64,000 nucleotides of DNA, taken from contig JAGTXO010000033.1 in the NCBI GenBank assembly GCA_019448385.1, positions 325,001 through 389,000 of the forward strand. The letters run 5' to 3'. This document shows positions 11,725 to 20,920 of this stretch, in pieces (the stretch's first letter is position 1; each line of letters opens with the position of its first letter). Position numbers and translations under genes: made by a program. The DNA is from Diacronema lutheri. Lineage: Eukaryota > Haptophyta > Pavlovophyceae > Pavlovales > Pavlovaceae. The notes below the pieces were generated by a model that had not been told where the DNA came from, did not search any database, and worked only from the letters and a program-made list of their open reading frames with translations.

Positions 11725-12021
11725 TCACGGCGGCTCGCCCACCGCGGGCTGCGTGCGCGGCACGTCCGCCTCCACCGTGGACGCGTCGCGCGCCTTTGCT
11801 CTCTCGTAGCACGCCTCCCACTGCCGCAGCTCCTCGCGGCAGTAGGCTTCCCGGTGGCCGCGTTTGGCGAGGCACCACTGGAGCGCGACCGCCTCCTTGG
11901 GACACCGCTGCGCGCTCTTCCCCGCCCCCGTGTACACGAACGCCCCATGCACGCGACTCGGCCGCTCATCGGCCGGCGGCCCACCCGCCATTGCTCGCCG
12001 CGAAGTTGCGCTTGCCAACAT
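11725..12021 (-). CDS. Twin CX9C (CHCH-type) small protein
   Basis: 98-aa single-exon gene. It carries the twin CX9C signature of CHCH proteins of the mitochondrial intermembrane space: C40-x9-C50 (CPKEAVALQWC) and C61-x9-C71 (CREELRQWEAC), separated by a short turn, as expected for a helix-loop-helix held by two disulfides. Such proteins are oxidised by Mia40/Erv1 and mostly serve respiratory-chain assembly or inner-membrane organisation; which subgroup this is cannot be read. ATG 12021 gives the longest form, and a second Met ten residues in could also start it. It lies tail-to-tail with the coiled-coil gene (stop codons about 170 bp apart). Only four cysteines are present, all in the motif. 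Confidence 0.85.
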   Translation of the reverse strand: MLASATSRRAMAGGPPADERPSRVHGAFVYTGAGKSAQRCPKEAVALQWCLAKRGHREAYCREELRQWEACYERAKARDASTVEADVPRTQPAVGEPP

Positions 12022-12357
12022 TCAAAAGGCTCAGTTGTCTGCCAGAGACATCGGCTGCCTGTTCATCGACAGACTCAAAAGTCGAAAAGTACGTGTTCAT
12101 GCAACCGCGCCTGCGTCCGCGCACCCCCTCACGCAGCCCGCACGCCACACCTCTTTCAAGTGGTGAACGTGCTCCCATCGCGCCATCCGCCGGCGGGCGG
12201 CGGCGCGCGCCAGCCTCCTCGCTCTGTCGCCGCTGACGGCGCGCCTCGGCAGCAGCCCACGGCTGCGCCGCTCGCGCGCGCGGCTTGCACGGCCCAACGG
12301 CGACGCGCGTCCGCCCTGCCCCAGCCAATACTCTTCTGCGCGCCGTGCCCACATTGC
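12022..12357. other. Intergenic, CX9C gene 5' side and cathepsin gene 3' side
   Basis: 336 bases between two genes of the same strand. Overlapping open frames here are Arg/Ala-rich and show no recognisable motif. I see no RNA gene. Confidence 0.4.
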
Positions 12358-14676
12358 CTAGACCCGCGCGCCGCGCCGCGCGGCGCGCGCGCGCAGCACG
12401 CGCGCCGCGCTGAGAACTGCCAGCACCGCCGCGAGCGCGGCAGCGGCGAGCGCCGTGGCGGGTAGCTCGCCGTCGTGCGCGGGCGCGAGCGACGCGGGCT
12501 GCGGCTGTGCGAGGATGGCGTGCGCGCCGTGCCGGCCGCCATGCCTACCGCCGTCCGCGCCGCCGCCCGCGCCGCCGTCCGCGCCGCCGTCCGCGCCGTC
12601 AGCCGCGCCGTCGCCCGCGTCCTCGGACGGTTCGGGTGTGCTGCTCTGGTGCCGGTGACGGTTGTTGCCCACACGCGCCGGGTTTGGAGTGGCGGGTGCG
12701 TCCCACCCGGGGACGTACGCCGAGCCGCAGAACTGCAGCGCGGCACCCGCCTCGGTTCGGACCTGCGCGGCGGCCGAGCCCGGCGCGGCGGGCGCGCACT
12801 CGACGCCGAGCATCGCCGAGCAGCCGCGCGCGTTCTGCCGGTTGGCGCACTGCAGCAGCGACACGTCGTCCTGCGCGCACACGCGCTGGCCGGTGAGGAG
12901 CGTCTGGGTGGCGTCTGTGTGGTAGCTCTCGGCCTTCTCCGCGTAGCCGTAGCCAAGCTGCTTGCACACCAGGTTGCCTGCGCGCAAGAGGGGGGGGGGG
13001 GGGGGGGGGGGAAGGGGGGGGGTGATAACGGAGTCACGGATGGGTCACGATGGCGTAACGGACGGCAGAACGGGGCAGAACGGATGCCAGCCGGACGCTC
13101 GGGGGTTGGCGCGCGCGTGCCGCTGCTGCCGGCGCAGCCGATGGCGCGCGGCGCGCGGGGCGCACCGGCGCCAACGAGCACGTGCTTGTCCTCCGCGCAG
13201 AGCGCGCGCCACGCGCCGTTCTCGTAGACGGTGACGACGCCACGCGGCAGCGCCGACAGCCGCACGTCACCGTCGGTCGGCGCCGCGCAGCGGATGGGCG
13301 CGGTCGGTGTGGCGGGGTAGACGGCGTAGCTGCCGATGCCGAGCGCGTGCGTGCCCCTGCGGATGCGCACGTACCCGTCCTCGCCCCAGCCGCTGCCCCA
13401 CGAATTGCGAACTTTCCAGTAGGCGACGTTTCCCGCCGTCTGGCCGTACCCGACGATCACGACCGCGTGGTTTGGCGACGGGCCGTTCTTGCCGCCAAAG
13501 CCGGCGGGCGGCTCGTACACGCCCTGCGCGTACAGCATGAACGTGTGCGCCGACGCGTCCACCGCCGAGATGACTGGCTGCTGCGCGACCGCGTCGAGGA
13601 GGAGCGCCTCGTCGCCGCTCGGGATTTCAAAATAGCCGCCAGTCGTCAGAGCGCGCTCGCACTCGGGCTGGGTGGGCGCGCAGAGGCCGAAGGCGCCGCC
13701 GCAGCAGCCGCAGCGCAGCGCGCTCCCGTTGGTCGACAGGTACGGGTACGACGCGTCGCTCGACAGCCCGCCCTTGGCGTGCACCCAGCCGAGCGCGTTG
13801 TGGGGCAGGTCACCGTCGCACCCGCCCCCACCCGCGCACGAGATGAGCATTTGCTCGGAGAGCGGCTGCGAGCGGCCGGTCATGATGGCGTGGAGCGACT
13901 CGATTGCCGCCGTCGCCGCGAACGCGTACGAGCCGGCGCATGCGCCCTACGCGCGCGCGGCGCGGCGCGGCAAGCCGAACGCGTGCGTTGAGCACCGCGC
14001 GGGCGCGCGCGCGCGAGAGGGCGCGTGCGCCGGCGAGCGCAGGCGCAACGCTCGCGCGGCGCGTGCATGTCTGCTGCACGCCCTGCGCGCCGCAGCCCAC
14101 CTGGTCGCGCACGGGCCCGAGAAGCGAGCTGGTCGCCCAGTCGTGCGACGAGGGCAGGTGGCCGCCGGGAAGGACCGACGCGTCGTGCGTCGCCTCGGGC
14201 GCATAGCGCATGTCGAGCTTGCTGAACGGGCGCAGGCGCGCGGCGTTGAAGCTCGCGTGCGATTCGTCGGCAAACCCGTTGATCGCGCAGCCGAAGCCGG
14301 TCGTCACCGACGCCTCGTTGCACGCGAGGACGACTTTGCGGTTCTGCGCCGCCGCCGCGCGCGCGCGCGGCGCATGGAGCCGGGCCGGCGGCGGTCAACG
14401 ACGCGCTGCAGAGCCGCCGGCAGGCCTGCGCTCGCGCGCCGGCGGGCGCGCCGCGCGCGCGCGCACGTAGTAAAAGTGCTCGATCGCGGTGCGCTTGGCG
14501 TCGGGCGAGCCGTAGGTGCGGCCGAGGCGGTTGCTCCACGAGTGGAAGGCGTCGAAGAGTCGCGCATACTCGAGGTGTGGCAGCCTATCCTCGAGAGCCT
14601 CTTGCCTCCCCCACGCCAGAGGGGCGAGAGCGGCGAGCCACCCCACCGTTATCACCACGCGCGCTGCTGTTCCCAT
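12358..14676 (-). CDS. Papain-family protein with Cys-to-Ser active site, SRCR domain and C-terminal membrane anchor
   Basis: Four exons on the minus strand: 14676-14467, 14343-14101, 13946-13166 and 12977-12358; all three introns are GT-AG. Product 617 aa. Residues 1-23 form a signal peptide (VVITVGWLAALAPLAWG). An I29-type propeptide follows (HFYYNRKVVLACNE... INGFAD), then the C1A domain beginning GPVRDQGACAGSYAF. Aligned with papain QGxCGSCWAF, the catalytic Cys is Ser157 and the next Trp is Tyr; His311 (PNHAVVIVGYG) and Asn332 (VRNSWGSGWG) are kept. A scavenger-receptor cysteine-rich domain follows (WRALCAED... LVCKQLGYG, DVSLLQC), then a Gly/Asp-rich stalk and a hydrophobic helix near the C-terminus with Arg-rich tail. 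Predicted type I surface or endomembrane protein. Serine-for-cysteine change is known in silicateins and Plasmodium SERA proteins; activity here is unknown. Confidence 0.88.
12978..13165 (-). other. Intron 3 of the cathepsin-SRCR gene with a long poly-C tract
   Basis: 188-nt GT-AG intron splitting the SRCR domain. On the sense strand its 3' end carries a nearly unbroken cytosine run (plus-strand G run about 12990-13021) directly before TTGCGCGCAG. It would serve as the polypyrimidine tract and is also an obvious slippage and assembly weak point. Confidence 0.8.
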
Positions 14677-14829
14677 CCTTGGGAATGAAATCGGCGAGCC
14701 CACGAAGCTCAGATTTCAAGTTTTCAAACGGGCGTGCAGCTGACTGACAGCGCCCGAGCGCCCCCGCACACCCGGCACCGACCTTCGCCAGGTTCGCGCA
14801 GGCTGTGTGGACCTGCGACCGCCCCGATC

Positions 14830-15729
14830 TCAGAGGAAAGGCACCTCTCCCGCGAGGCCGGCGCGCTCAAGCAGCGCCTTTGCGTTCTTGTTGGCGTTGA
14901 TCAGCCAGCGCGTGTACAGCTCGCGCAGCTCGTCGGCCGGCAGCCCGGCGTCGAGCTTGCCTACGTGGCGCATGTGCGCGAGGAAGAGCGCCGCCGCGAC
15001 CGAGATGTTGAACGACTGCGAGAAGCCCGCCATCGGCAGCACGGCGCTCACGTCGGCCGCCTGCTGCGCATACGGCGAGACGCCGCGCCGCTCGTTGCCG
15101 AACACAAGCGCCACCTTCTCGAAGCGGCTCCAATCAATCTCGTCGATCGAGTGAGAGTCGTCGGACAGGTGCGTCGCGACGATCGTGAAGCCGCGCGCGC
15201 GCAGCTCGTTGATGCAGTCGTCGACGCGCTCGTGCCGATGAAGCGTCAGCCAGCGGTCGCACGACTTGGTCACGGCGGCGCACGGGCGGAGCGAGTCGAC
15301 CGTCTCGATCACGTGGACGTGCTGTCCACCGAGCCCCTCGAACGTGCGCAGGCACGCCGCCGCGTTGTGCTCGTCGGCGATGTTCTCGAGCACGAGCCGC
15401 ACGGCGCCCGCGCGCTGCGCGAGGCGCGACTCGATCCGCTCGAGCCGGCTCGGCTTGAGCGAGCCGCGCAGCACGTCGAGCAGCGGCGAGCGCTCAAGCC
15501 GGCCGCCCTCACCGTACAGAGGCTGCGCGCCCGGCGGCGGCATCCGCGCCGGCGCGAGCCCGACCGACGGCGCGTCGCGAGCGGCGCGGCGCGCGGTGAG
15601 CGCGCTGCGGCCGACGCGCACGGCCGAGTCGGACGCGCAGCTCCGGCCGAGCAGCAGCGCGCCCGCGAGCACGTGCGCCATCCGCGAGCCGCCGCGCGCC
15701 AAGGCGAGGCGCGCGCGACGGCCGTGCAT
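14830..15729 (-). CDS. TrmH-like (SpoU family) RNA 2'-O-ribose methyltransferase
   Basis: SPOUT-fold, S-adenosylmethionine-dependent RNA 2'-O-methyltransferase, most like TrmH (tRNA Gm18) enzymes. 299 aa, single exon. The three SpoU motifs are clear: motif 1 HNAAACLR (121-128), with the Asn and the Arg that positions the ribose hydroxyl; motif 2 LVFGNERRGVS (about 208-218); motif 3 LPMAGFSQSFNISVA (231-245), which forms the cofactor knot. The C-terminal region after motif 3 resembles the TrmH extension. About 70 N-terminal residues are Arg/Ala-rich without acidic residues before the Asp near 34, compatible with a plastid or mitochondrial targeting peptide (inference). It starts 91 bp from the divergent small membrane-protein gene. 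Confidence 0.92.
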   Translation of the reverse strand: MHGRRARLALARGGSRMAHVLAGALLLGRSCASDSAVRVGRSALTARRAARDAPSVGLAPARMPPPGAQPLYGEGGRLERSPLLDVLRGSLKPSRLERIESRLAQRAGAVRLVLENIADEHNAAACLRTFEGLGGQHVHVIETVDSLRPCAAVTKSCDRWLTLHRHERVDDCINELRARGFTIVATHLSDDSHSIDEIDWSRFEKVALVFGNERRGVSPYAQQAADVSAVLPMAGFSQSFNISVAAALFLAHMRHVGKLDAGLPADELRELYTRWLINANKNAKALLERAGLAGEVPFL

Positions 15730-15820
15730 GCCGCGCCAGCCGCGCTCCTCGCTGCGTCCGGGCGAGCGCGTCGCCGTCGCCTCCCTCTTCAGACCGCTTC
15801 AGAGGAACCCCAAAGGAACG
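15730..15820. promoter_or_regulatory. 91-bp bidirectional promoter, TrmH-like gene and small membrane protein
   Basis: Only 91 bp separate the two divergent start codons, so promoter and 5' UTR elements must be shared or overlap. Short direct repeats CTTCAGA(CC/GG) occur at 15787 and 15798. Confidence 0.55.
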
Positions 15821-16120
15821 ATGGCGGAGTTCTGGAAGGCGATCACGGCGTGGGAGGAGCGCACGCGCCATCGGATCCACAACTTTCGCATGCCGATCCG
15901 GGACACGCGGCTGCTGCGGCTCGTCCAGCTCTGCTACTTTGGCGCGCCCATCGGCCTCGGCTACCTGCTCATGCAGGCCGTCATCCCGTCGACTGCGGCG
16001 GTGCGCGACGAGATCCGCGCGTCGCCTACAGGCCGCACGCACCAGCCCAACCTGGAGGCGCAGAAGCAGCAGCTGCAGCACATCCTCGACGAGGTGGCCG
16101 CGCGCGACGCGCGCAGGTGA
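15821..16120 (+). CDS. Small single-pass membrane protein, unknown
   Basis: 99-aa single-exon gene, not recognised. The N-terminus (MAEFWKAITAWEERTRHR) is amphipathic and basic; one hydrophobic segment lies at about residues 35-55 (LVQLCYFGAPIGLGYLLMQ); a soluble tail with Gln/Glu/Leu heptads follows (about 80-95). Length and topology resemble small accessory proteins of organelle membranes. That is only a resemblance. Support for reality: divergence from TrmH over a 91-bp promoter, amino-acid composition unlike shadow frames, and ATG at 15821 preceded by CAAAGGAACG. Confidence 0.65.
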   Translation: MAEFWKAITAWEERTRHRIHNFRMPIRDTRLLRLVQLCYFGAPIGLGYLLMQAVIPSTAAVRDEIRASPTGRTHQPNLEAQKQQLQHILDEVAARDARR

Positions 16121-16325
16121 GCTGCGCGGAGTCCAGGTGGTCGCACGGCTCGCACCTGAAAGTCGAAAAGGGGTGTAGCGTCGTCATTGTCGTGCGGGCG
16201 TAGCTGTGTGCGCTGTGGCGCGTCCGGTCTACATGTCGCGGCTCGCACCCGTACTCGGGCCCGAGGCCTTCAAGCCCCTGCGGCGCGTCCGGTGTACATG
16301 TCGCCGTCACTTCGGCGGGCGAGGT
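16121..16325. repeat. Short direct repeat in convergent 3' spacer
   Basis: Within the 205-bp spacer between convergent genes, GGCGCGTCCGG followed by T(C/G)TACATGTCGC occurs twice, near 16216 and 16280. No gene seen. Confidence 0.55.
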
Positions 16326-19300
16326 CTAGGGTGAGGGGGAGGACAAGAGCGGCTGGAGCCCGTACGCGCGCGTGTTCGGCCCGCGCAAGCTTGTGCTCGC
16401 GGCCGTGAGCAGGCCCATGTCGGTCAGCAGCCTCTGCCTTCCGCGGTTGAGCGCCATCGTGTGACGCACCTCCGCAGGCAGCTGTGCGCGCACCGCGCAG
16501 CTCGAGCGCGCAGCCGCCGCGGGGCGGGGGTGCGCGGCGGCAGGCGCGCTGAGCCGCGCAGCGACAGTCGCCACCGCCTCCATGCGCGCCAGTTTCGAGC
16601 CTCCGCCATCGCCGACGAGGTACGCGCCGACGAGAAGCAGCGGCTCGGCCGCGCCGAGCGCGCGCGCGCGCGAAAGCGCGTCGTTCCCGCACGCCGGCTG
16701 CGTGTGCGCCGCGCGGAGTGGCGGCAGCCGACGGTTTGGCGAGCGCGCGCCGGCGCCGCTGATCGCGCGAGCGCCCCCGTGCGCCGGCAAGCGCGCATAC
16801 GTGGAAAGCGGGTAGTGCACCCTCTCGGGGGCGTCCCTCTCCCCCTTCGCCGCCTGCGTCGCCGCCGCCGACGCCTCCGCCGCCGCCGCCTCCCCCTTCG
16901 CCGCCTGCGTCGCCGCCGCCGACGCCTCCGCCGCCGCCGCCGACGCGGTCGCGCCGCTCGAGGCAGAGCTGGACGATTTGTCCGATCCGGAGGAGGAGGA
17001 GGAGGAGGAGAGGCATTCCGCGCTGCAGTCCGTGTGCGTGCGTGCGCCAGGACGCGCGTCCGCGGGCAGGCGTATCACCGGCAGCGCGGCGGGCAGCGCG
17101 GCGGGCAGCGTCGCGAGCTGCGCGCGGCTCGCGGCAGCGGCGCTCGGCGCGGGCGGCTCCGACGCGCGTTTCGCCAGGGTGGGCCGCCGCGTCTGCGCGT
17201 GCAACGGCGACGTGGCGTGCTGCGCGCGCGCGCTGCCCAGCGGCGTGCTGGGCGACAGCGCGGCAGCGGCGGGCTCGGCTGCGCCGAGCAGCGCGGCCGC
17301 CGTGTCGCGTGCGTGCGGCGAGCGCGGCGAGCGCGGCGGCAGGAGCGACGCGGCAACGGCAGCGCTGAGCTGCAACGAGCGCCGGCGCGCGAGCGCGCCG
17401 CGGTACAGCGCCTGGATGCGCGCAGCGGAGAGCGCGGCGCCCACCTCCGCCGCCTCCGCCTCCGCCATCGCCGCGCGCTGCGCCGCGACCGCTTCGGCCG
17501 CGGCCTGCTCCGCCATCAACTGCGCCTCCGCCACCTTGTGCGCGCGCGCAAATGTCCGCTCGCGGTCTGAGAGCACGAACATGGGGAGCGGGCGCGTGGC
17601 GGCGCCCGACGCGACGGCGGACGCGAGCGTCGCTTCCGACGCCGCGCGCGCCATCCCCGCGCCGAGCGACGACGAGAGCCGCTGAGGCTCCAAGCGCGCT
17701 GTCTGCACCGACCAGCTGCCTCCGAGCGCGTTCATCGCCGCGAGCTGGACGGCCTCGACGCGCAGGTGCGCCTCGTCCGTTGCGGCGGCCGCGGCAAGCT
17801 CGAGCGTTCTCGACGCGTGCCCGCGCGCCACCGCGCGCGCGCGCGCGCGCGTGACCAGCCACAGCCGCGCACGCCGCTGGATCACGATGGCTGCCGCGAG
17901 GCGCACAGGTATCCGCGCGTTCACGTGCGCGCGGTATGCGCGGCCGATGCGGCACGCGGCGACTCGCGCGCGCGAGAGCGCGCGCCGCGCCTCCATGCAC
18001 GCCGCGCGGATGCGCGCGCGCGCCTGGATCACGCGTGCCGCGCCGTGTCGAGCGCGGGCCGCGCTCACGGCGCACGCATCCACGATGGCGGCCGCGCCCG
18101 CGCGCCGCGCCGGCGACGCGGTCGGCGCGCACGGCGCGCGGGACGCGGGACGATCAACGGCGGGCGCCGCTGCGCCCGGTCGGCACGGCGGGCCGGACGC
18201 GTCGCCCGGCGCGCTCTCACCGGCAGCAGCCGGCCGACGCGGCGCCGCGCGCACGTCGGCTGCGCCGACCGCGTCGTCGGCGGCCGGCGCGCCGTCGGCG
18301 TTGGCTCTCGACGCGTCGAGCGCGTGCGCGGCGGCAAGGAGCGCATCCGCCTGCGCGACGAGCGCGAGGGCGGTCGCCGCTCGCGCCGCCGCGTCGGCTG
18401 CGCGCGCCTCCGCCGCGGCACGCAATGTCGCCTCGTCGCGCGCGTCGCGCGCGTCGGCGGCGAGCTCGCGCGCCGAGCGGCCGCGCGCCGCGGCCTGCAC
18501 CCGGGCGGCGGCGTGCTCGCGGCGGTTCGCCCGCGCCGCCTCCGCCGCCGCCGCGCGCGCACGCGCCGCCTTGCGCTCCGCCTCGGCAGCGGCGTCGGCG
18601 GCTTTGGCCGCCGTCGCACGCCGGCGCGCCGCCTCGACGCGCGCCGCGCGCGCGCGCACAGTGGCCTGCAGCCGCACGGCACACTCGACGTCGCGCGTGG
18701 CCGGCAAGTCGCTCGTGGCGAATGCCGCCGTCGCCTCGGCCGCCTTCACCTCTGCCGCCTCCGCCGCCATGCGCAACGCCACGGCGCGTGCGCGCCCCCA
18801 CCGGCCCCGCGCGAGCCTCGTGATCACCGTCGTTGCGTGCGCGCGCGCGTACGCGTCCGTTCCCGCCAGCCTCTCCAGCGCGGCGTGCGCGAGCGCGGGC
18901 GTCTCGTCGACGAAGGCGTCGTCGTCGTCGGACGCCTCGTCCTCGTCGCCGCGACGTCCGGCGCCGTCGCCCGCCGCGCCCGCCGTTGCCATCCCCCACA
19001 GCCTGTCTTCAAGCTGCAGTGACTCCTGCGCACGCCGCCATGCTTCATCCGTGAAGCACGTGCGCTCGTCGAGCGCTGTGAGGGCGCACGTGAGGCCGAG
19101 CGCGCGGAGCGCGTGGTCGGGCGCGTGGGCGAGCCAGATACACAACGGGAGCGCCTCCGCGTCGACGAGCAGCCGACCGCCGCCCGGCCGCAGCCGCGCG
19201 ATCTGCGTGAGCGCGCCGACGGCGGCGGTCGCACCGCCCCGCTCGCCCGACCGCGCGCTCTCGAGCGCCATCTCGACGAGGCGCGCGGGCAGGCGCGCCT

Positions 19301-20156
19301 CGCGCGCGGCGCGCATGGCGGCGAGCTGCGCCTCGTCCGCGTGCGCGCGCGCGAGCGCGCCGACCAGCTCCTCGAGCGCGCGCGCGTGCGCCGCTGTTGG
19401 CCGGCCGGCGCGGAGGCGCACGGCGCAGCGCGCGACGGCGCGCGCCGCGCGCTCGCCGTCCGAGCGCGCGCGCTCGCGCGCGAGGAGGCCGCGCGCGTGC
19501 GCCTGCAGCTGAGTAACGGCGTGCCAGCGCACGCGACGCGCGCCCTCCACGCGCAAAGCCGCACACGCGCCCGCCTCGTCGTGCGCGCGCGCGAGGGCGG
19601 GCACGAGCGCGAGGCGCGGCACGCGGCCGTTCAAGTTGGCGAGCGCGCCGGCGGCGGCCGCGGCGATCGCGGCGAGCGTCTCGTCCGTCGGATCCGCCGC
19701 GTGTGTGTCCGTCAGCGCCGCGAGTGCGCCGAGCGCGCCCGCACCGACCGCTTCCCGCGCGCACGCCTCGTCGTGTGCCATGTTTTGGACACCGACCGCC
19801 GCGTAGTGGCGCGCCTGCGCATGCGGGCTGCGGAGGAGCTCGAGGAGGAGGGCAAAGCCACCGCCGGCGTGAACGACGCGCGTGCCGCCCACGTCCGCCA
19901 CGTTCGTCAGGATCGACAGTGCTACGAGCGCGAACGGTAGCGACGCGTCGCCCTCGCCGAACGCTGCGCGCGCGTACACGACGAGCGCCGGCACGAGCTC
20001 GGCCTCGCCGAGCGCGTTGACGAGCGCGACGGCGGCGCTACCCTCGTCTATCTCCGACACGAGCTCGGCGAGCGCGCGCACCGCCTGGCCCGCCGCCTCC
20101 GACCACGGCGAGTCGCGCAGCAGCTCCGCGCAACGACGGACCGCGCGAGCGGCCAT
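16326..20156 (-). CDS. Armadillo-repeat / IQ-motif protein, 1276 aa
   Basis: Intronless 1276-aa frame from ATG 20156. The N-terminal third (about 1-370) is armadillo/HEAT-like, with repeats such as LVALSILTNVADVGG, LLELLRSPHAQARHYAAVGVQNMAHDE and IAAAAAGALANLNGR. The middle holds several IQ-like calmodulin-binding segments (AVTQLQAHARGLLARERAR, AVRLQATVRARAARVEAARR, AARVIQARARIRAACMEAR, AAIVIQRRARLWLVTRAR, AARIQALYRGALARRRS). The C-terminus is low complexity with a Ser run and a duplicated 20-residue Ala/Glu block (near 16840-16930). Together this suggests a calmodulin-regulated scaffold, possibly ciliary or cytoskeletal (inference). A near-identical copy of the first ~360 codons lies at 46716-47795 on the other strand. 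Confidence 0.82.
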   Translation of the reverse strand: MAARAVRRCAELLRDSPWSEAAGQAVRALAELVSEIDEGSAAVALVNALGEAELVPALVVYARAAFGEGDASLPFALVALSILTNVADVGGTRVVHAGGGFALLLELLRSPHAQARHYAAVGVQNMAHDEACAREAVGAGALGALAALTDTHAADPTDETLAAIAAAAAGALANLNGRVPRLALVPALARAHDEAGACAALRVEGARRVRWHAVTQLQAHARGLLARERARSDGERAARAVARCAVRLRAGRPTAAHARALEELVGALARAHADEAQLAAMRAAREARLPARLVEMALESARSGERGGATAAVGALTQIARLRPGGGRLLVDAEALPLCIWLAHAPDHALRALGLTCALTALDERTCFTDEAWRRAQESLQLEDRLWGMATAGAAGDGAGRRGDEDEASDDDDAFVDETPALAHAALERLAGTDAYARAHATTVITRLARGRWGRARAVALRMAAEAAEVKAAEATAAFATSDLPATRDVECAVRLQATVRARAARVEAARRRATAAKAADAAAEAERKAARARAAAAEAARANRREHAAARVQAAARGRSARELAADARDARDEATLRAAAEARAADAAARAATALALVAQADALLAAAHALDASRANADGAPAADDAVGAADVRAAPRRPAAAGESAPGDASGPPCRPGAAAPAVDRPASRAPCAPTASPARRAGAAAIVDACAVSAARARHGAARVIQARARIRAACMEARRALSRARVAACRIGRAYRAHVNARIPVRLAAAIVIQRRARLWLVTRARARAVARGHASRTLELAAAAATDEAHLRVEAVQLAAMNALGGSWSVQTARLEPQRLSSSLGAGMARAASEATLASAVASGAATRPLPMFVLSDRERTFARAHKVAEAQLMAEQAAAEAVAAQRAAMAEAEAAEVGAALSAARIQALYRGALARRRSLQLSAAVAASLLPPRSPRSPHARDTAAALLGAAEPAAAALSPSTPLGSARAQHATSPLHAQTRRPTLAKRASEPPAPSAAAASRAQLATLPAALPAALPVIRLPADARPGARTHTDCSAECLSSSSSSSGSDKSSSSASSGATASAAAAEASAAATQAAKGEAAAAEASAAATQAAKGERDAPERVHYPLSTYARLPAHGGARAISGAGARSPNRRLPPLRAAHTQPACGNDALSRARALGAAEPLLLVGAYLVGDGGGSKLARMEAVATVAARLSAPAAAHPRPAAAARSSCAVRAQLPAEVRHTMALNRGRQRLLTDMGLLTAASTSLRGPNTRAYGLQPLLSSPSP

Positions 20157-20184
20157 CCCCCGTCCCGTGCGCGTGAAACGTGCC

Positions 20185-20496
20185 AGCCACTATTCCCTCC
20201 TCTCCCGCGGCCTTCTTGAGCGCGATGGGACACGTCCACGACAGCTGCATCGGAAGCTAGTCGCGCGTCGGTCCTTCTTGAGCGTGAAGGGACACGTCCA
20301 CGACAGCTGCATCGGAATAACTAGTCGCGCGTCGGTCCTTCTTGCGCGCGAAGGGACGCGTCCACGACAGATGCATCGGAATAGCTGTTCCCTCCTCTCT
20401 CCCGCGGCCTTCTTGAGCGCGAAGGGACGCGTCCACGACAGCTGCATCGGAATAGCTCGTCGCGCGTCGGTCCTTCTTGCGCGCGTGGGCATAGTC
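20185..20496 (-). repeat. Array of ~62-73-bp units with core CCTTCTTGMGCG upstream of the armadillo gene
   Basis: Five units, with cores starting near 20208, 20272, 20334, 20407 and 20469 on the plus strand. Each has G(G/T)CCTTCTTG(A/C)GCG followed by a GGGAC(A/G)CGTCCACGACAG block and CTGCATCGGAA. Sequence between cores differs between units. The same array stands before the truncated armadillo copy at 46380-46680 in the opposite orientation. Confidence 0.88.
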
Positions 20497-20505
20497 AATT
20501 TGCCC

Positions 20506-20920
20506 GGGCAAATTGTATTGCGGACTCCGGAATTTAGGTTGCGGCAGAACTCCGGAGCCGAAGCCAGCGGATTTCCTTCGGGGCCGAACGCCGGCACGAG
20601 AGCCGCGCCGGCATCGCGGCTCCTTCGCGGCAGGAGTTCGCCAGCGCGCCCGCTCCTCGACGTGCGCGTGCAGCCGGACATGCCGCGAGTGCTCCCAGGC
20701 GCCGCTCGCACGCCCACGCCCGGCCTCGCGACCTCCCTGATGCTTTGCGACCTCCGACGCGCCGCACGCGCGCCGCACGCACGCCGCACGCGCGCGCCGC
20801 AGCCTTTTGAACGGCGCGGCGCACCTCGCTCTCGCTCCCGACGGCGACGAGCCGATGGGCGCCAGCGAGTCCGCTCCTATGTCGAGCGTGCCGCTCGATG
20901 AGCCACCCGATGCCGACACC
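20506..20920 (+). repeat. MULE left terminal inverted repeat
   Basis: About 415 bp, beginning GGGCAAATTGTATTGCGGAC and ending near CGGCATC...GACACC. It matches the reverse complement of 24485-24897 with few differences. The transposase start codon (20807) lies inside it, so the first 38 residues are encoded within the repeat. Confidence 0.92.

Noticed and set aside
8842-12465. 1207-codon frame reading through the coiled-coil gene
   Set aside because: It reads through the GT-AG intron at 10351-10499 into another frame, loses the polyQ exon and runs across the minus-strand CX9C gene. Its distal part is Arg/His/Pro junk.
20185-20496. CRISPR-like array
   Set aside because: Conserved core with variable filler at regular spacing, but this is a eukaryotic nuclear context, cores are short and imperfect, and fillers repeat among units and loci.
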